Part shown: positions 48,261 through 56,818 of the stretch, in pieces
How the letters are laid out: each line of letters begins with the position of its first letter
Numbering within the stretch: position 1 is the first letter of the stretch
Source: Taklimakanibacter deserti
Lineage (GTDB): Bacteria; Pseudomonadota; Alphaproteobacteria; Rhizobiales; Aestuariivirgaceae
NCBI GenBank assembly: GCA_003574785.1
Contig: QORU01000002.1
Span: 248,001-312,000, forward strand
Length of the DNA stretch: 64,000 bases
Reading direction: 5' to 3'
Program-made: the position numbers and the translations under genes
The notes under the pieces: generated by a model
The model's database searches: none
Told to the model about the DNA's origin: nothing
What the model saw: the letters and a program-made list of their open reading frames with translations, nothing else

Positions 48261-48452
48261 TCAGTCTCGGCGCATGGCGCCTAGGTCGCCTTCCCAGTTG
48301 AACTTGCCGCGCAGCTTTCGAATGGATTTCCCGACCTCCAGGTAGATCAAGACCTGAAGAGCCCTTTCGACGGTCTCCCGCTTCGTGGACGTGCCTGCCA
48401 TCTTCATAGCCCGTTTCATCAGCTTATCATTGATTTCAATGGTTGTTCGCAT
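48261..48452 (-). CDS. VapB-type antitoxin, apparently without its toxin
   Basis: A 63-residue protein starting MRTTIEINDKLMKRAMKMAG, the ribbon-helix-helix N-terminus of the VapB antitoxin family (PF09957). The C-terminal part, which would wrap the toxin, reads LRGKFNWEGDLGAMRRD and fits the family (a conserved W-x-G-D-L near the end). A VapC toxin gene normally follows the antitoxin, but here the downstream side is the nrdJ terminator, and no PIN-domain gene is near. It is either an orphan regulator or the relic of a toxin-antitoxin pair. Confidence 0.8.
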   Translation of the reverse strand: MRTTIEINDKLMKRAMKMAGTSTKRETVERALQVLIYLEVGKSIRKLRGKFNWEGDLGAMRRD

Positions 48453-48476
48453 GGTCGTCCTGCTCCTCGACCCTTT

Positions 48477-48956
48477 TTAGCAGGGATCACTCGATTTGCC
48501 TGCGGCGTTCCGCCAGTAGCTGAGCGACTCGGCATTGACCGGATTGCCGGCGGCCGCGACCAGCGCCCTGATCTCATCATGGAAGCCCCGCGCCTCGTCT
48601 GTGCCCAGAGCGAGCTTGAGGCAGCGGATGATGCGGGTGATGCGCAGGTGATTATGGTCGAAGGCGGTGAGCCAATGGTCGTTCACCTTGTAGAAATCGA
48701 GCATACGGTCGCGGGCGCGGCGCATATTGGCCTTCGCCGCGTCGCTGGCCTTGATCTCAGCCATGTCCTCAGGCCTCAAGACCGGCGCATTATGGTTAAA
48801 GCGGCTCGCTTCCGGCAGAGGAAACAGCCATTGGATGTAATCGTGGCTCCGTTCGAGCATGGAATCATCGTATGCCAGGACATCATCGAGAGAGCGGTGG
48901 CGATGATCATGTCCTTCTCCGGTCAAAAACAAGACGACGGCGGTCTTCGCGGTCAT
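48477..48956 (-). CDS. Opioid growth factor receptor (OGFr) N-domain-like protein
   Basis: A 159-residue protein. The segment DDSMLERSHDYIQWLFPLPE followed by FNHNAPVL is the signature of the OGFr_N domain family (PF04664), named from an animal receptor but also found in scattered bacteria. The rest is helical with HLRITRIIRCLKLALG. The bacterial function is unknown; the name does not imply a receptor. It is 24 bases upstream of the VapB-type antitoxin gene on the same strand, so the two may be co-transcribed. Confidence 0.8.
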   Translation of the reverse strand: MTAKTAVVLFLTGEGHDHRHRSLDDVLAYDDSMLERSHDYIQWLFPLPEASRFNHNAPVLRPEDMAEIKASDAAKANMRRARDRMLDFYKVNDHWLTAFDHNHLRITRIIRCLKLALGTDEARGFHDEIRALVAAAGNPVNAESLSYWRNAAGKSSDPC

Positions 48957-49198
48957 TTTTCGCTTCTCCCTTGTCCGGAATCAGCTCTCGTGGCGCATCG
49001 AACCATCTCTGCTTCGCTCGAAAGGCCGGATGAAGCGCCCCTTCTCACCGGGCTCGCCTGCCTCCTTCGCCGGCCTGCCCGAGGTGGATTCATGCTCAAA
49101 ATCGCTCCCCATGCAAAAAAATCTTGCCGGCGTGACTTCCCGGCCACAGGGCCGGCGGGCCAAAAAAACCTCTCCGCCAGGCCGATTCCGGACGCTGA

Positions 49199-49210
49199 TC
49201 CGTATACGGA
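49199..49210. promoter_or_regulatory. Palindrome TCCGTATACGGA, copy 1
   Basis: A perfect 12-base palindrome followed by an A-rich stretch with AAAAAACAC. An identical copy lies 68 bases to the right. Paired identical palindromes between divergent genes suggest a dimeric repressor operator; the ribbon-helix-helix VapB-type protein nearby is one candidate binder (inference). Confidence 0.5.
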
Positions 49211-49266
49211 GGACACGAAAAAACACTTGATTCCCGCATGAATCTCGTGAATCCGGCGCGCTTCCT

Positions 49267-49278
49267 TCCGTATACGGA
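49267..49278. promoter_or_regulatory. Palindrome TCCGTATACGGA, copy 2
   Basis: The second perfect copy, again followed by an A-rich tract (CAAAAAACACG). The shared flank makes the two sites a short direct repeat of palindrome plus A-rich tail. Confidence 0.5.
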
Positions 49279-49494
49279 CAAAAAACACGATTTCTCAATG
49301 TTTACGGGTTGTTAGCGGATTTCTGCTGACATACCAGATGTTGTCGGCATATTGCCGAATCACACAAACAGGTAGACAACACGTTGCGATGACGGCCTGA
49401 CAAATGATGATTCCTCTCGAGGGTCGCATTGTTGGACGTTAGATGTGAGGCTTACCTGCGTTATTGGGGCTCTAATTTAACCAGGAGAAAGACT

Positions 49495-49572
49495 ATGGCT
49501 GCTAAGAAAGCTGCTAAGAAGAAAGCTGCTAAGAAGACGGCGAAGAAGAAGGCCGCCAAGAAGAAGAAGTAA
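49495..49572 (+). CDS. 25-residue lysine/alanine-rich histone H1-like peptide
   Basis: A very short gene starting ATGGCTGCTAAG with AGGAG seven bases upstream and ending TAA. The product has 14 lysines, 9 alanines, one threonine and the initial methionine, arranged as repeated AAKK and AAKKK units. It resembles the repeat tail of histone H1-like DNA-binding proteins such as bacterial AlgP or Hc1, without any globular part. A clear ribosome-binding site before it and a strong terminator after it argue that it is a real, independently expressed gene. Nucleoid or nucleic-acid binding is inferred from charge. Confidence 0.8.
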   Translation: MAAKKAAKKKAAKKTAKKKAAKKKK

Positions 49573-49593
49573 TCTTCTTTAGCGATACTTCAG

Positions 49594-49638
49594 GACTGGG
49601 CCCCGGACGGCATGAGCCTCCGGGGCCAGTTCTTTTTA
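49594..49638 (+). terminator. Terminator of the Lys/Ala peptide gene
   Basis: The arms ACTGGGCCCCGGA and TCCGGGGCCAGT (one bulged G) form a GC-rich stem followed by TTCTTTTT. It lies 22 bases after the peptide stop. The T tract overlaps the stop codon of the convergent ceramidase gene, so the hairpin may work in both directions. Confidence 0.88.
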
Positions 49639-50310
49639 AGGAGCCTGTTTGGACGTCTTGCGCGGCTCACGCGCGCCATAGCGGATAGCCGCCTCGAGAT
49701 AGAGCGCCAGCACCAGCCCGTTCAATATGTGCCAGACGAAATGCGTGCCGATCGGCAGCATCGAGCACAGGATCTGGTCGGCGGTGCGGAAGATCAGCGA
49801 CACGAACAAGATGGTGGAGGCCAGGCTCACATTGAGCTGGGCGGGGTGTCCCTTGCGCATTAGCTCGATCGACACGAGCACGCTGGCGATGAGCGCCGGC
49901 AAATAGGCGCCGGAGCCGTTCATGAAGCCGGGCGGCATGATGCGCTCGGTCGCGAGGGTGACCAGGAACAGCACGCCCAGACCCAGCCCTACCTTCCACC
50001 AGTCAAGCCTCAGGAACCGCCGCAGCGCGAAAGCGAGATAGCCGTAGATGAACAGCGTGATCGGCAGCACGTCGGCCAATGCCGACCATTGGTCGGCGAA
50101 GGTATGGAAAGCGAGGCTGCCGAGGCCGATGACGAAGACCAGCGCGATGAGGAGCCAGATGACGGGCTCGACGCCCCTTCTCGCCGCCGTCCGCGCCGCC
50201 CACAGGGCGGCGATGAAGAAGGCGGCGTTGCTCAGCGCATTGAGCGGCTCGGCCCAAAGACCGGGACCTAAGCGTTCACAATAAGCATCGATCGGCGCAA
50301 ACCAGTCCAT
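49636..50310 (-). CDS. Ceramidase domain-containing membrane protein
   Basis: A 224-residue integral membrane protein with about seven hydrophobic segments, of the alkaline ceramidase family (PF05875, within the CREST superfamily). The conserved metal-site residues are visible: E of WAEPLNALSNAAFF, S and H of GLGSLAFHTFADQWSALADVLP, and the two histidines of GTHFVWHILNG. It would hydrolyse ceramide or another amide-linked lipid in the inner membrane; the real substrate is unknown. It follows the L,D-transpeptidase gene on the same strand, with a hairpin between them. Confidence 0.9.
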   Translation of the reverse strand: MDWFAPIDAYCERLGPGLWAEPLNALSNAAFFIAALWAARTAARRGVEPVIWLLIALVFVIGLGSLAFHTFADQWSALADVLPITLFIYGYLAFALRRFLRLDWWKVGLGLGVLFLVTLATERIMPPGFMNGSGAYLPALIASVLVSIELMRKGHPAQLNVSLASTILFVSLIFRTADQILCSMLPIGTHFVWHILNGLVLALYLEAAIRYGAREPRKTSKQAP

Positions 50311-50331
50311 GAGCCCCTTGATATAAGACGA

Positions 50332-50359
50332 AAGCCGCGGCTGTTTTCAACCGCGGCTT
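50332..50359 (-). terminator. Hairpin between L,D-transpeptidase and ceramidase genes
   Basis: The arms AAGCCGCGG and CCGCGGCTT form a 9-base-pair stem with a 10-base loop, 25 bases downstream of the L,D-transpeptidase stop. The T tract on the minus strand is interrupted, so termination may be partial. Confidence 0.6.
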
Positions 50360-50383
50360 CGCAATTGGCGAAAAAGCCCAAGT

Positions 50384-51139
50384 CTATTGGTAGACGTAGA
50401 CTCGCGAACCGAGGGCGACGCGGTCGTAGAGATCGATCACGTCCGAATTCATCATGCGGATGCAGCCCGACGACACCGCACCGCCGATCGAGGCGGCATT
50501 GTTGGTGCCATGGATGCGGAACATCGTGCCCGAGATATACATGGCGCGCGCGCCCAGCGGATTGTTGGGGCCGCCTTCCATATATTCCGGGATGATATTC
50601 CCCTTTGCGGCCTCACGCGCGATCATCACGGCAGGCGGGCGCCAATCCGGCCATTCCCGCTTCATGCCGATCGAGGAATTGCCGCTCCACTGGAAGCCTT
50701 CCTTGCCGACGCCGACCTTGTAGCGCAGCGCCTTGCCGCCAGGCAGCACATAATAAAGAGCGCGCTCGGGCGTGCGGATGATGATCGAGCCGGGCTTGTA
50801 CTTGCCATCGCTGAAGGAGACGGTCGAACGGGTCGTGCGGTCGCCCCCGCCCATTCCCCCGAAGGATGCGCGCGTGGCGCGCCTCGTGCTGAACAGGCAC
50901 TCGAAGAAGCTGTCGCAGGTCCGGCGCAACGATGCCCGGCGGTACTCCCGCTTGGCCTGCGGCTTTTTCTGCTCGACCTTGACGACCTTGACGGTCTTGA
51001 CGACCTTTTTCTTCGGCGCCGGCTTCTCGCTGTACACCGTGATATTGGACTTCACATTGGGCGTCGCTGCCTGGACGCCCCCTGTCACAAGCCCCACCAC
51101 GGCAAAGACAGCCGCGGCGCCAACCCAGATTTTCCGCAT
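50384..51139 (-). CDS. L,D-transpeptidase (YkuD domain), periplasmic
   Basis: A 251-residue exported protein. A signal peptide (about 1-24, ending GGVQAA) is followed by a Lys/Val-rich basic linker (about 40-66) and a YkuD catalytic domain. The active-site block is FRIHGTNN then GGAVSSGCIRMMNSDV, with the catalytic Cys and His. It forms 3-3 peptidoglycan crosslinks or attaches proteins to peptidoglycan. The basic linker may bind peptidoglycan or outer-membrane anionic groups (inference). Many Rhizobiales carry several such enzymes. Confidence 0.94.
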   Translation of the reverse strand: MRKIWVGAAAVFAVVGLVTGGVQAATPNVKSNITVYSEKPAPKKKVVKTVKVVKVEQKKPQAKREYRRASLRRTCDSFFECLFSTRRATRASFGGMGGGDRTTRSTVSFSDGKYKPGSIIIRTPERALYYVLPGGKALRYKVGVGKEGFQWSGNSSIGMKREWPDWRPPAVMIAREAAKGNIIPEYMEGGPNNPLGARAMYISGTMFRIHGTNNAASIGGAVSSGCIRMMNSDVIDLYDRVALGSRVYVYQ

Positions 51140-51388
51140 TTTAACCCCTTGTTAAGAGACAGCCCCGTCTCGAATAGAATCCGACGCGGCGGACAATAAT
51201 CTGGACCATGCGCCTTTTCAACTGGTTACGGGGTGCCAGTGGTTTCACCGTTGCGTGACGGGCGGCGCCCCCACCCCGGCTCCAAATCCCAACTTTGCCC
51301 TGATATCGCCATTGGTTTTCCCCGCCGCTTGACCTAATGTCTGCCCGCTTCGGGGTCGGGGCAATCTAACTTTTCAAGAGGTCTGGAA

Positions 51389-52597
51389 ATGACATTGGTC
51401 AAGCGCTCGGCGCTCGCGTTGATAGTTTTTACGTCCCTGGCGGGCGTCTCACCCGCCTTCGCCGCCGAAGAGCCCCCGCTTGTCACCGCAATCCTGAAGA
51501 CCTGGGAGAGCCAGCTCAAGGTCAAGCCGACCTATCAGTCGCTGACGACCGAAAGCGATGGATCGGTCGTGATCGACGGGCTGAGCGCCAACCTGGCGGT
51601 CCCGAACGATCCCGCGGGCAAGATGTCCGTCTCGGTCGGCAAGATCAAGCTCAGCGGCATCAGCGACAAGGGCAACGGCCTGTTCGAGGTGGCTTCGGCG
51701 CAATATACCGATACCAAGGTCGACATGGGCACGCCCGAGGCTGGCTTCAACATCACGGTGCCCCAGAGCTCGGCCGAATACTGGTATGTCAAGGCCCTCG
51801 GTGACAATCCGACCCCGGCCGACACCCTGCGCGCCAATATGAACATCGCCAAGAAGATGTCCGCCGGCACCATGACGCTGACGGCGGCGGGACAGACCTA
51901 CTCGGCCGACGGCTATGAGATGACATGGGACGGCGATCCCGCCACGGGCTCGGGCAAGACCGATTTCAAGATCGTCAATATCACAATACCGGAAGCCGCC
52001 ATCGCCGCCCTCGATCCCTCGGGCATGCTGAAGCAGCTCGGCTATTCGTCGCTCGCCTTCGATATCGGCGGCAACGGCGATATCGACATCGGCGCGGACA
52101 AGATGGGCTTCAATTTCGACATGTTCTATACCGGCAAGGACATGGGCACGCTCAAGATCGGTGCGGGCATGGGCGAGATCCCCGCAGCCCTCCTGGCCGA
52201 GCTGCAGAAACTCGAAGGCCAGGCGCAGCCCGATCCGAACAAGTTCATGCCGCTGGTCCAGGGTATCCAGGTGAGCCGCGTCACCTTCCGCTTCGAGGAC
52301 CAATCGATCACCAAGAAGATGATCCCGCTCCTCGCCAAGATGCAGAACATGGACGAGGCGACGATGGTGGCCAATGCCGGCGCCATGCTGCAACTCGGCC
52401 TTGCCGAGCTCAAGAACCCGACCTTCACCCAGAAGGCGGTCGAAGCGGTCAATGCCTATCTCAAGGATCCGCGCTCGCTTACCATCCTGGCGAAGCCGGC
52501 ACAGCCCGTCACGGTCCAGCAGCTCATGGCGCTCGATCCCAACAATCCGGGGGCGGCCATCGACCAGCTCGGCGTCACCATATCGGCCAACGACTGA
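51389..52597 (+). CDS. Exported protein of unknown function
   Basis: A 402-residue protein with a clear signal peptide (MTLVKRSALALIVFTSLAGVSPAFAAEE). The mature part alternates beta-strand-like segments (VVIDGLSANLAVPND, MSVSVGKIKLSGISD) with a helical C-terminal part (ITKKMIPLLAKMQNMDEATM). The pattern recalls secreted beta-rich lipid-binding-like proteins, but I cannot assign a family. AGAGG lies ten bases before the start. It is monocistronic, with its own promoter region of about 250 bases and a strong terminator. Confidence 0.82.
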   Translation: MTLVKRSALALIVFTSLAGVSPAFAAEEPPLVTAILKTWESQLKVKPTYQSLTTESDGSVVIDGLSANLAVPNDPAGKMSVSVGKIKLSGISDKGNGLFEVASAQYTDTKVDMGTPEAGFNITVPQSSAEYWYVKALGDNPTPADTLRANMNIAKKMSAGTMTLTAAGQTYSADGYEMTWDGDPATGSGKTDFKIVNITIPEAAIAALDPSGMLKQLGYSSLAFDIGGNGDIDIGADKMGFNFDMFYTGKDMGTLKIGAGMGEIPAALLAELQKLEGQAQPDPNKFMPLVQGIQVSRVTFRFEDQSITKKMIPLLAKMQNMDEATMVANAGAMLQLGLAELKNPTFTQKAVEAVNAYLKDPRSLTILAKPAQPVTVQQLMALDPNNPGAAIDQLGVTISAND

Positions 52598-52623
52598 GGT
52601 GTCGCGATCTCTCCACTTTGCGG

Positions 52624-52654
52624 AATGGCCGGGATTTCCCGGCCATTTTATTTG
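52624..52654. terminator. Bidirectional terminator between the exported protein and the glycosyltransferase
   Basis: A 10-base-pair stem AATGGCCGGG/CCCGGCCATT with loop ATTT and the following TTTATTTG. It lies 26 bases after the plus-strand stop and overlaps the stop codon of the convergent glycosyltransferase. The stem is identical to that of the nrdJ terminator. Confidence 0.88.
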
Positions 52655-54756
52655 CTCCAATCGATCGCCTGCGGATCGTCAAAGGCCCGGCCCTCATCCT
52701 CCCAGTCGATCGGCATCAGCATCCCGTGGCGGATGAGGCTTCGGGGTCCGCGATAGCGCTTCGAGCCTTCGTAGAAGGCGACGACCTCGGGCTGTTCCTT
52801 GAAATGCCTGTTGATCACTCGATAAGCGTTCGAGTTCCGCCAATGCTGGCCTTCACGTTCATAGCGCTCCGAGCGTTCGACGAGGTCATGCATCAACTTC
52901 AAGTGAACCATGGCTCCCAGAGCCCCATTGGTCACCGTGTCATAAGGCCAGAGCCAGTGATGGTTGAAGATGAGCGTATCGGGGCCCATCCGGAAGAATG
53001 GATATTTCCACATCAGGTTCCTGTGCGAGTCGTCCTGATGGAAAAGCCGGAAGCGCGGGCCGCCGGTCAGGCGCCAGCCCTGCGGCCATCTTTCGAGCGA
53101 ATAGCCGTCATTGTCGAACCAGCTGTCCTTCTCGATCAGCTCGGCTATGGTCTGGGACGAACCGCCGATCGCCGCTGACGGATAGAGATCGATCATCGGA
53201 GCATAGACCCGGTCCATGCCATGCCGGTCGAGCCATAGCGCAAGAGCCTTGAGATCATGCTCTTCCATTCGATCATAGACAAAGAGCTCATCGACATCGG
53301 CGCGGAGAAGCCAATTGCCCTCGCCGTAGAGGCGCGCGATGGCTTGCGCCCAGAAGAGGCCGCCCTGGCCCTCGCTGAACAGCGCCTGGGCGTGAAAGAT
53401 GTCGGCCAAGGGTTCGGCGAGCAATAGATCGCGCGAACCGTCGTCCGAATTGTTGTCGATCATGAAGAAACGCGTGATCCCTAAGCGTTTATAGTGATCG
53501 AAAAACAGCGGCAGGCGCGTCGCCTCGTTGCGCAGAACACACACCATTCCGATCTCATCCGCCGCCAGACGCCCGCGACAGCGTATGGTCGTCAAATGCG
53601 CCGCGAACGATCTGCGGGAGAAGTCCTCGAACTCCTCGCGCTCGCCTGCAGAAATCGTCAGCCTAAGTCCGACGCCGTTCCATAGCCGATAGTCGATATC
53701 ACCAACGGTCCGCAGATGCGGCAATGGTTCGGTTCCAATCGCCCGCCATTCGATCGGCAACAGCAGGTTATGCGCGATCAGGCTGCCAGGGCCGGTATAC
53801 TTCTCCGACTTCGGATAGAACGCGATCTGCTTTGGCTGCTCGGCCAGCTTTTCGTTGATGATGCGGTACTTCTCGGCATTGTCGTGATGTTCGCCCTCGC
53901 GCTCGTTGCGGGCGCTGCGCTCGGCAAAATCATCGAGGAATTTCAGGTGAATCAAGGCGGTAAACGGACGGGCCGGCCCGGCGTCGCCCGGCCAGACAAA
54001 ATGCGCATTGCAGACCACCGTGTCCGCACCCATGCGGAAGAACGGATGCTTCGATGCCCACTGGCCGCCGAGCAGCGGCAATGTCCCGAACAGGCGTTGC
54101 CGTGGCCCTCCGGTCATGAGCCAGCCTGCGGGCTTGCGCTGCAACGCATAGCCGGTCGTGTCGAACCAACTGTTCCGCTCCAGATTGTCTTTGACGGAGA
54201 GGCCCGTCTCGCCGATCACGTCCGGCGGATAGATGTCGATCATCGGCGCAAGGACACGGTCCTGAGCATTGCGCTCGAGCCATTGCGCCAGTGACGGCAA
54301 GCCGTGCCTGTCCATCCCGTCATAGACGATGAGCTCATCGGCATCTGCCATCAGCGTCCAATGGCCGACGCAACGGGCGCGGGCCAGGCCGTTGTACCAG
54401 TAGATGCCGCTGCAGCTGTCGCGGTAGGAAGCCCCGGTGTGGAAGACATCGGCAAGCGGCTCGGCCAGGAGCAATTCGGGGGTTGCATCTTCCGATGCGT
54501 TGTCGAGCATCAGGAAACGCGTCACGCCGAGCTTCTTGTAATGCTCGAAGAACAGCGGCAGGCGGAGCGCCTCGTTGCGCACCACGCTGATCAGCGCGAT
54601 CTCGCCGGGTTTCAGCGGGCCGGCATGGCGCACGGTCCGGAGCTGCTCGGCAAAGGCACGGTCCGACAGCGCATTGAACTCGTCGCGCTCCGGCCAGTCC
54701 TGCCCGTGGAGCGGCAAGGTGGCGTTCCAATTGCGATAACCGAAACCGCCATCCAT
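52648..54756 (-). CDS. Tandem-duplicated family 2-like glycosyltransferase
   Basis: A 702-residue protein made of two copies of the same ~347-residue unit. Each copy begins with an FxYRxWN-like segment and contains a Glyco_tranf_2_4-type domain: VVRNEALRLPLFFEHYKKLG near 56 and VLRNEATRLPLFFDHYKRLG near 403. Each has an acidic sugar-nucleotide motif, DADE near 136 and DVDE near 485, and a common tail (YTGPGSLIAHNLLLPIEW and YRGPRSLIRHGMLMPIDW). Both copies keep their motifs, so both may be active. The acceptor is unknown and no polysaccharide cluster surrounds it. Confidence 0.9.
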   Translation of the reverse strand: MDGGFGYRNWNATLPLHGQDWPERDEFNALSDRAFAEQLRTVRHAGPLKPGEIALISVVRNEALRLPLFFEHYKKLGVTRFLMLDNASEDATPELLLAEPLADVFHTGASYRDSCSGIYWYNGLARARCVGHWTLMADADELIVYDGMDRHGLPSLAQWLERNAQDRVLAPMIDIYPPDVIGETGLSVKDNLERNSWFDTTGYALQRKPAGWLMTGGPRQRLFGTLPLLGGQWASKHPFFRMGADTVVCNAHFVWPGDAGPARPFTALIHLKFLDDFAERSARNEREGEHHDNAEKYRIINEKLAEQPKQIAFYPKSEKYTGPGSLIAHNLLLPIEWRAIGTEPLPHLRTVGDIDYRLWNGVGLRLTISAGEREEFEDFSRRSFAAHLTTIRCRGRLAADEIGMVCVLRNEATRLPLFFDHYKRLGITRFFMIDNNSDDGSRDLLLAEPLADIFHAQALFSEGQGGLFWAQAIARLYGEGNWLLRADVDELFVYDRMEEHDLKALALWLDRHGMDRVYAPMIDLYPSAAIGGSSQTIAELIEKDSWFDNDGYSLERWPQGWRLTGGPRFRLFHQDDSHRNLMWKYPFFRMGPDTLIFNHHWLWPYDTVTNGALGAMVHLKLMHDLVERSERYEREGQHWRNSNAYRVINRHFKEQPEVVAFYEGSKRYRGPRSLIRHGMLMPIDWEDEGRAFDDPQAIDWSK

Positions 54757-54769
54757 GCCGCCGCTTCCC

Positions 54770-56551
54770 CTATTTCTCCGGCAAATTGACCCTTAGATGC
54801 AATTCGCGCAACTGCTTGGGCGTCGCTTCCGAAGGCGCGTTCATCAGGAGGTCATAAGCCTGCTGGTTCATCGGGAACATCGTCACTTCGCGCAGGTTCT
54901 TGGCGCCGACCAGCAGCATGACGATGCGATCGATGCCGGCGGCCATGCCGCCATGCGGGGGCGCCCCATACTGGAAAGCGCGATAGAGGCCGCCGAAGCG
55001 CTCCTCGACCGTCTGGCGGTCCTTGCCTGTGATCTCGAAGGCCTTGACCATCGTCTCCGGCAAATGGTTGCGAATGCCCCCCGAGGCGATCTCGAAGCCG
55101 TTGCACACGATGTCGTACTGGAAGGCCTTGATGGTCAGCGGGTCCTGGCTCTTCAGCGCCTCCATGCCGCCCTGCGGCATGGAGAACGGGTTGTGGCCGA
55201 AATCGATCATCTTCTCTTCCTCGTTCCATTCATAGAACGGGAAGTCGACGATCCAGCACAGTTCGAACCGCTCGCGGTCGACGAGGTTGAGCTCTTCGCC
55301 CGCGCGCGTCCGCGCGGCGCCCGCGAATGTCGCGAATTTCTTCGGGTCGCCGGCGACGAAGAACGCCGCGTCGCCGTCGGCGAGGCCGAGCTGCTGGCGA
55401 ATGGCCTCGGCCCGCTCGCCGATATTCTTGGCGATGGGCCCTGCCCCTTCGACCTTGTCGCCCTCCTTGCGCCAGAAGATATAGCCCAGGCCCGGCTGGC
55501 CCTCGCCTTGAGCCCAGGCGTTCATCCGGTCGCAGAAAGCGCGCGAGCCGCCTGTTTTCGCCGGAATGGCCCAGACCTGGTTCTTGGGATCGCTGCCCAG
55601 GATATTGGCGAAGACCTTGAAGCCCGATCCGCGAAAATGCTCGGAGACGTCCTGCATGACGATCGGGTTGCGCAGATCCGGCTTGTCGGAGCCGTATTTG
55701 CGCATCGCCTCTTCGAAGGGAATGCGCGGCCACTTTTGCGTCACCGGCTTGCCCTCGGCAAAGGCCTCGAACACGGCGCGGATCACCGGCTCCATGGTGG
55801 TGAAGACATCGTCCTGCTCGACGAAGCTCATCTCGACGTCGAGCTGGTAGAACTCGCCGGGCAGCCGGTCGGCGCGCGGGTCCTCGTCGCGGAAGCAGGG
55901 CGCGATCTGGAAATAGCGATCGAAGCCCGACACCATGATGAGCTGCTTATATTGCTGCGGCGCCTGCGGCAGCGCGTAAAACGTGCCGGGATGGATGCGG
56001 GACGGCACCAGGAAGTCGCGCGCCCCTTCAGGCGATGAGGCGGTGAGAATCGGGGTCGAGAATTCGGTGAAGCCCGCCTCTCCCATGCGCTTTCGCATCT
56101 CGGCGATGATCCTGGTGCGCGCCATGATGTTTCTGTGCAGGCTCTCGCGCCGCAAATCGAGGAAACGGTATTTGAGCCGGATGTCTTCGGGATATTCGAC
56201 ATCGCCGAAGACCGGCAAGGGCAATTCCTTCGCCTCCGACAGGACCTCGATGCCGGTGGCGAACACTTCGATGAGCCCTGTCGGCAGATCGCGGTTCTCC
56301 GTGCCGGCGGGGCGCAGCCTGACCTTGCCGTCGACCTTGACCACCCATTCCGAGCGCAAGGTCTCGGCGGTCTTGAAGGCCGGGCTGTCGGGGTCGGCGA
56401 CGACCTGGGTCAGGCCATAGTGGTCGCGCAGGTCGATGAACAGCACGCCGCCATGATCGCGCACGCGATGCACCCAGCCCGACAGGCGCGTCTCGGCGCC
56501 CTGCTGCGTCTCGCGCAAATCGCCGCAAGTATGGCTTCTATAAGCGTGCAT
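54770..56551 (-). CDS. aspS: Aspartyl-tRNA synthetase
   Basis: Class IIb synthetase that charges tRNA-Asp, and probably tRNA-Asn as well, as is usual for alphaproteobacteria. The 593 residues start [14 protein letters not shown]; a 20-codon longer frame is not family-like. An OB-fold anticodon domain (about 15-105) precedes the catalytic core with motif 2 [20 protein letters not shown] sequence near 220, a GAD insertion domain (about 290-410) and motif 3 GIDRIVMLL near 540. It is divergent from rnd, an order common in alphaproteobacteria. Confidence 0.97.
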   Translation of the reverse strand: MHAYRSHTCGDLRETQQGAETRLSGWVHRVRDHGGVLFIDLRDHYGLTQVVADPDSPAFKTAETLRSEWVVKVDGKVRLRPAGTENRDLPTGLIEVFATGIEVLSEAKELPLPVFGDVEYPEDIRLKYRFLDLRRESLHRNIMARTRIIAEMRKRMGEAGFTEFSTPILTASSPEGARDFLVPSRIHPGTFYALPQAPQQYKQLIMVSGFDRYFQIAPCFRDEDPRADRLPGEFYQLDVEMSFVEQDDVFTTMEPVIRAVFEAFAEGKPVTQKWPRIPFEEAMRKYGSDKPDLRNPIVMQDVSEHFRGSGFKVFANILGSDPKNQVWAIPAKTGGSRAFCDRMNAWAQGEGQPGLGYIFWRKEGDKVEGAGPIAKNIGERAEAIRQQLGLADGDAAFFVAGDPKKFATFAGAARTRAGEELNLVDRERFELCWIVDFPFYEWNEEEKMIDFGHNPFSMPQGGMEALKSQDPLTIKAFQYDIVCNGFEIASGGIRNHLPETMVKAFEITGKDRQTVEERFGGLYRAFQYGAPPHGGMAAGIDRIVMLLVGAKNLREVTMFPMNQQAYDLLMNAPSEATPKQLRELHLRVNLPEK

Positions 56552-56818
56552 AATCCCTCGCAAATCAGGCATGGAAAATCGGATGAGCGCGCGGGAAAAG
56601 CGCATGCGCAAGCGGGATTGTCAAGCTTGCGGCGATTTCGCCGGTTTTCAGGCCGTCGCCGCCCTGTTTCACTCTCCCGGCGCGGCCAATGGCGTAAATT
56701 GACGCAGCGACCCGCACTTTCGGCCCAGGGCATTGAAAAATATAGATAAAATAGAATTTTAGCTGCTATGTCAGCAAATCATTTGACGCCTGCCCCGGAC
56801 TCGCGCGACTTAGAGCCC

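Larger units (their letters stand above)
48957..49494. promoter_or_regulatory. 538-base divergent region between the OGFr-like and Lys/Ala peptide genes
   Basis: It contains no convincing gene. It does contain two identical 12-base palindromes (49199-49210, 49267-49278), and its right half is AT-richer than the surroundings, as expected for the promoter and 5' leader of the peptide gene. Confidence 0.55.
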
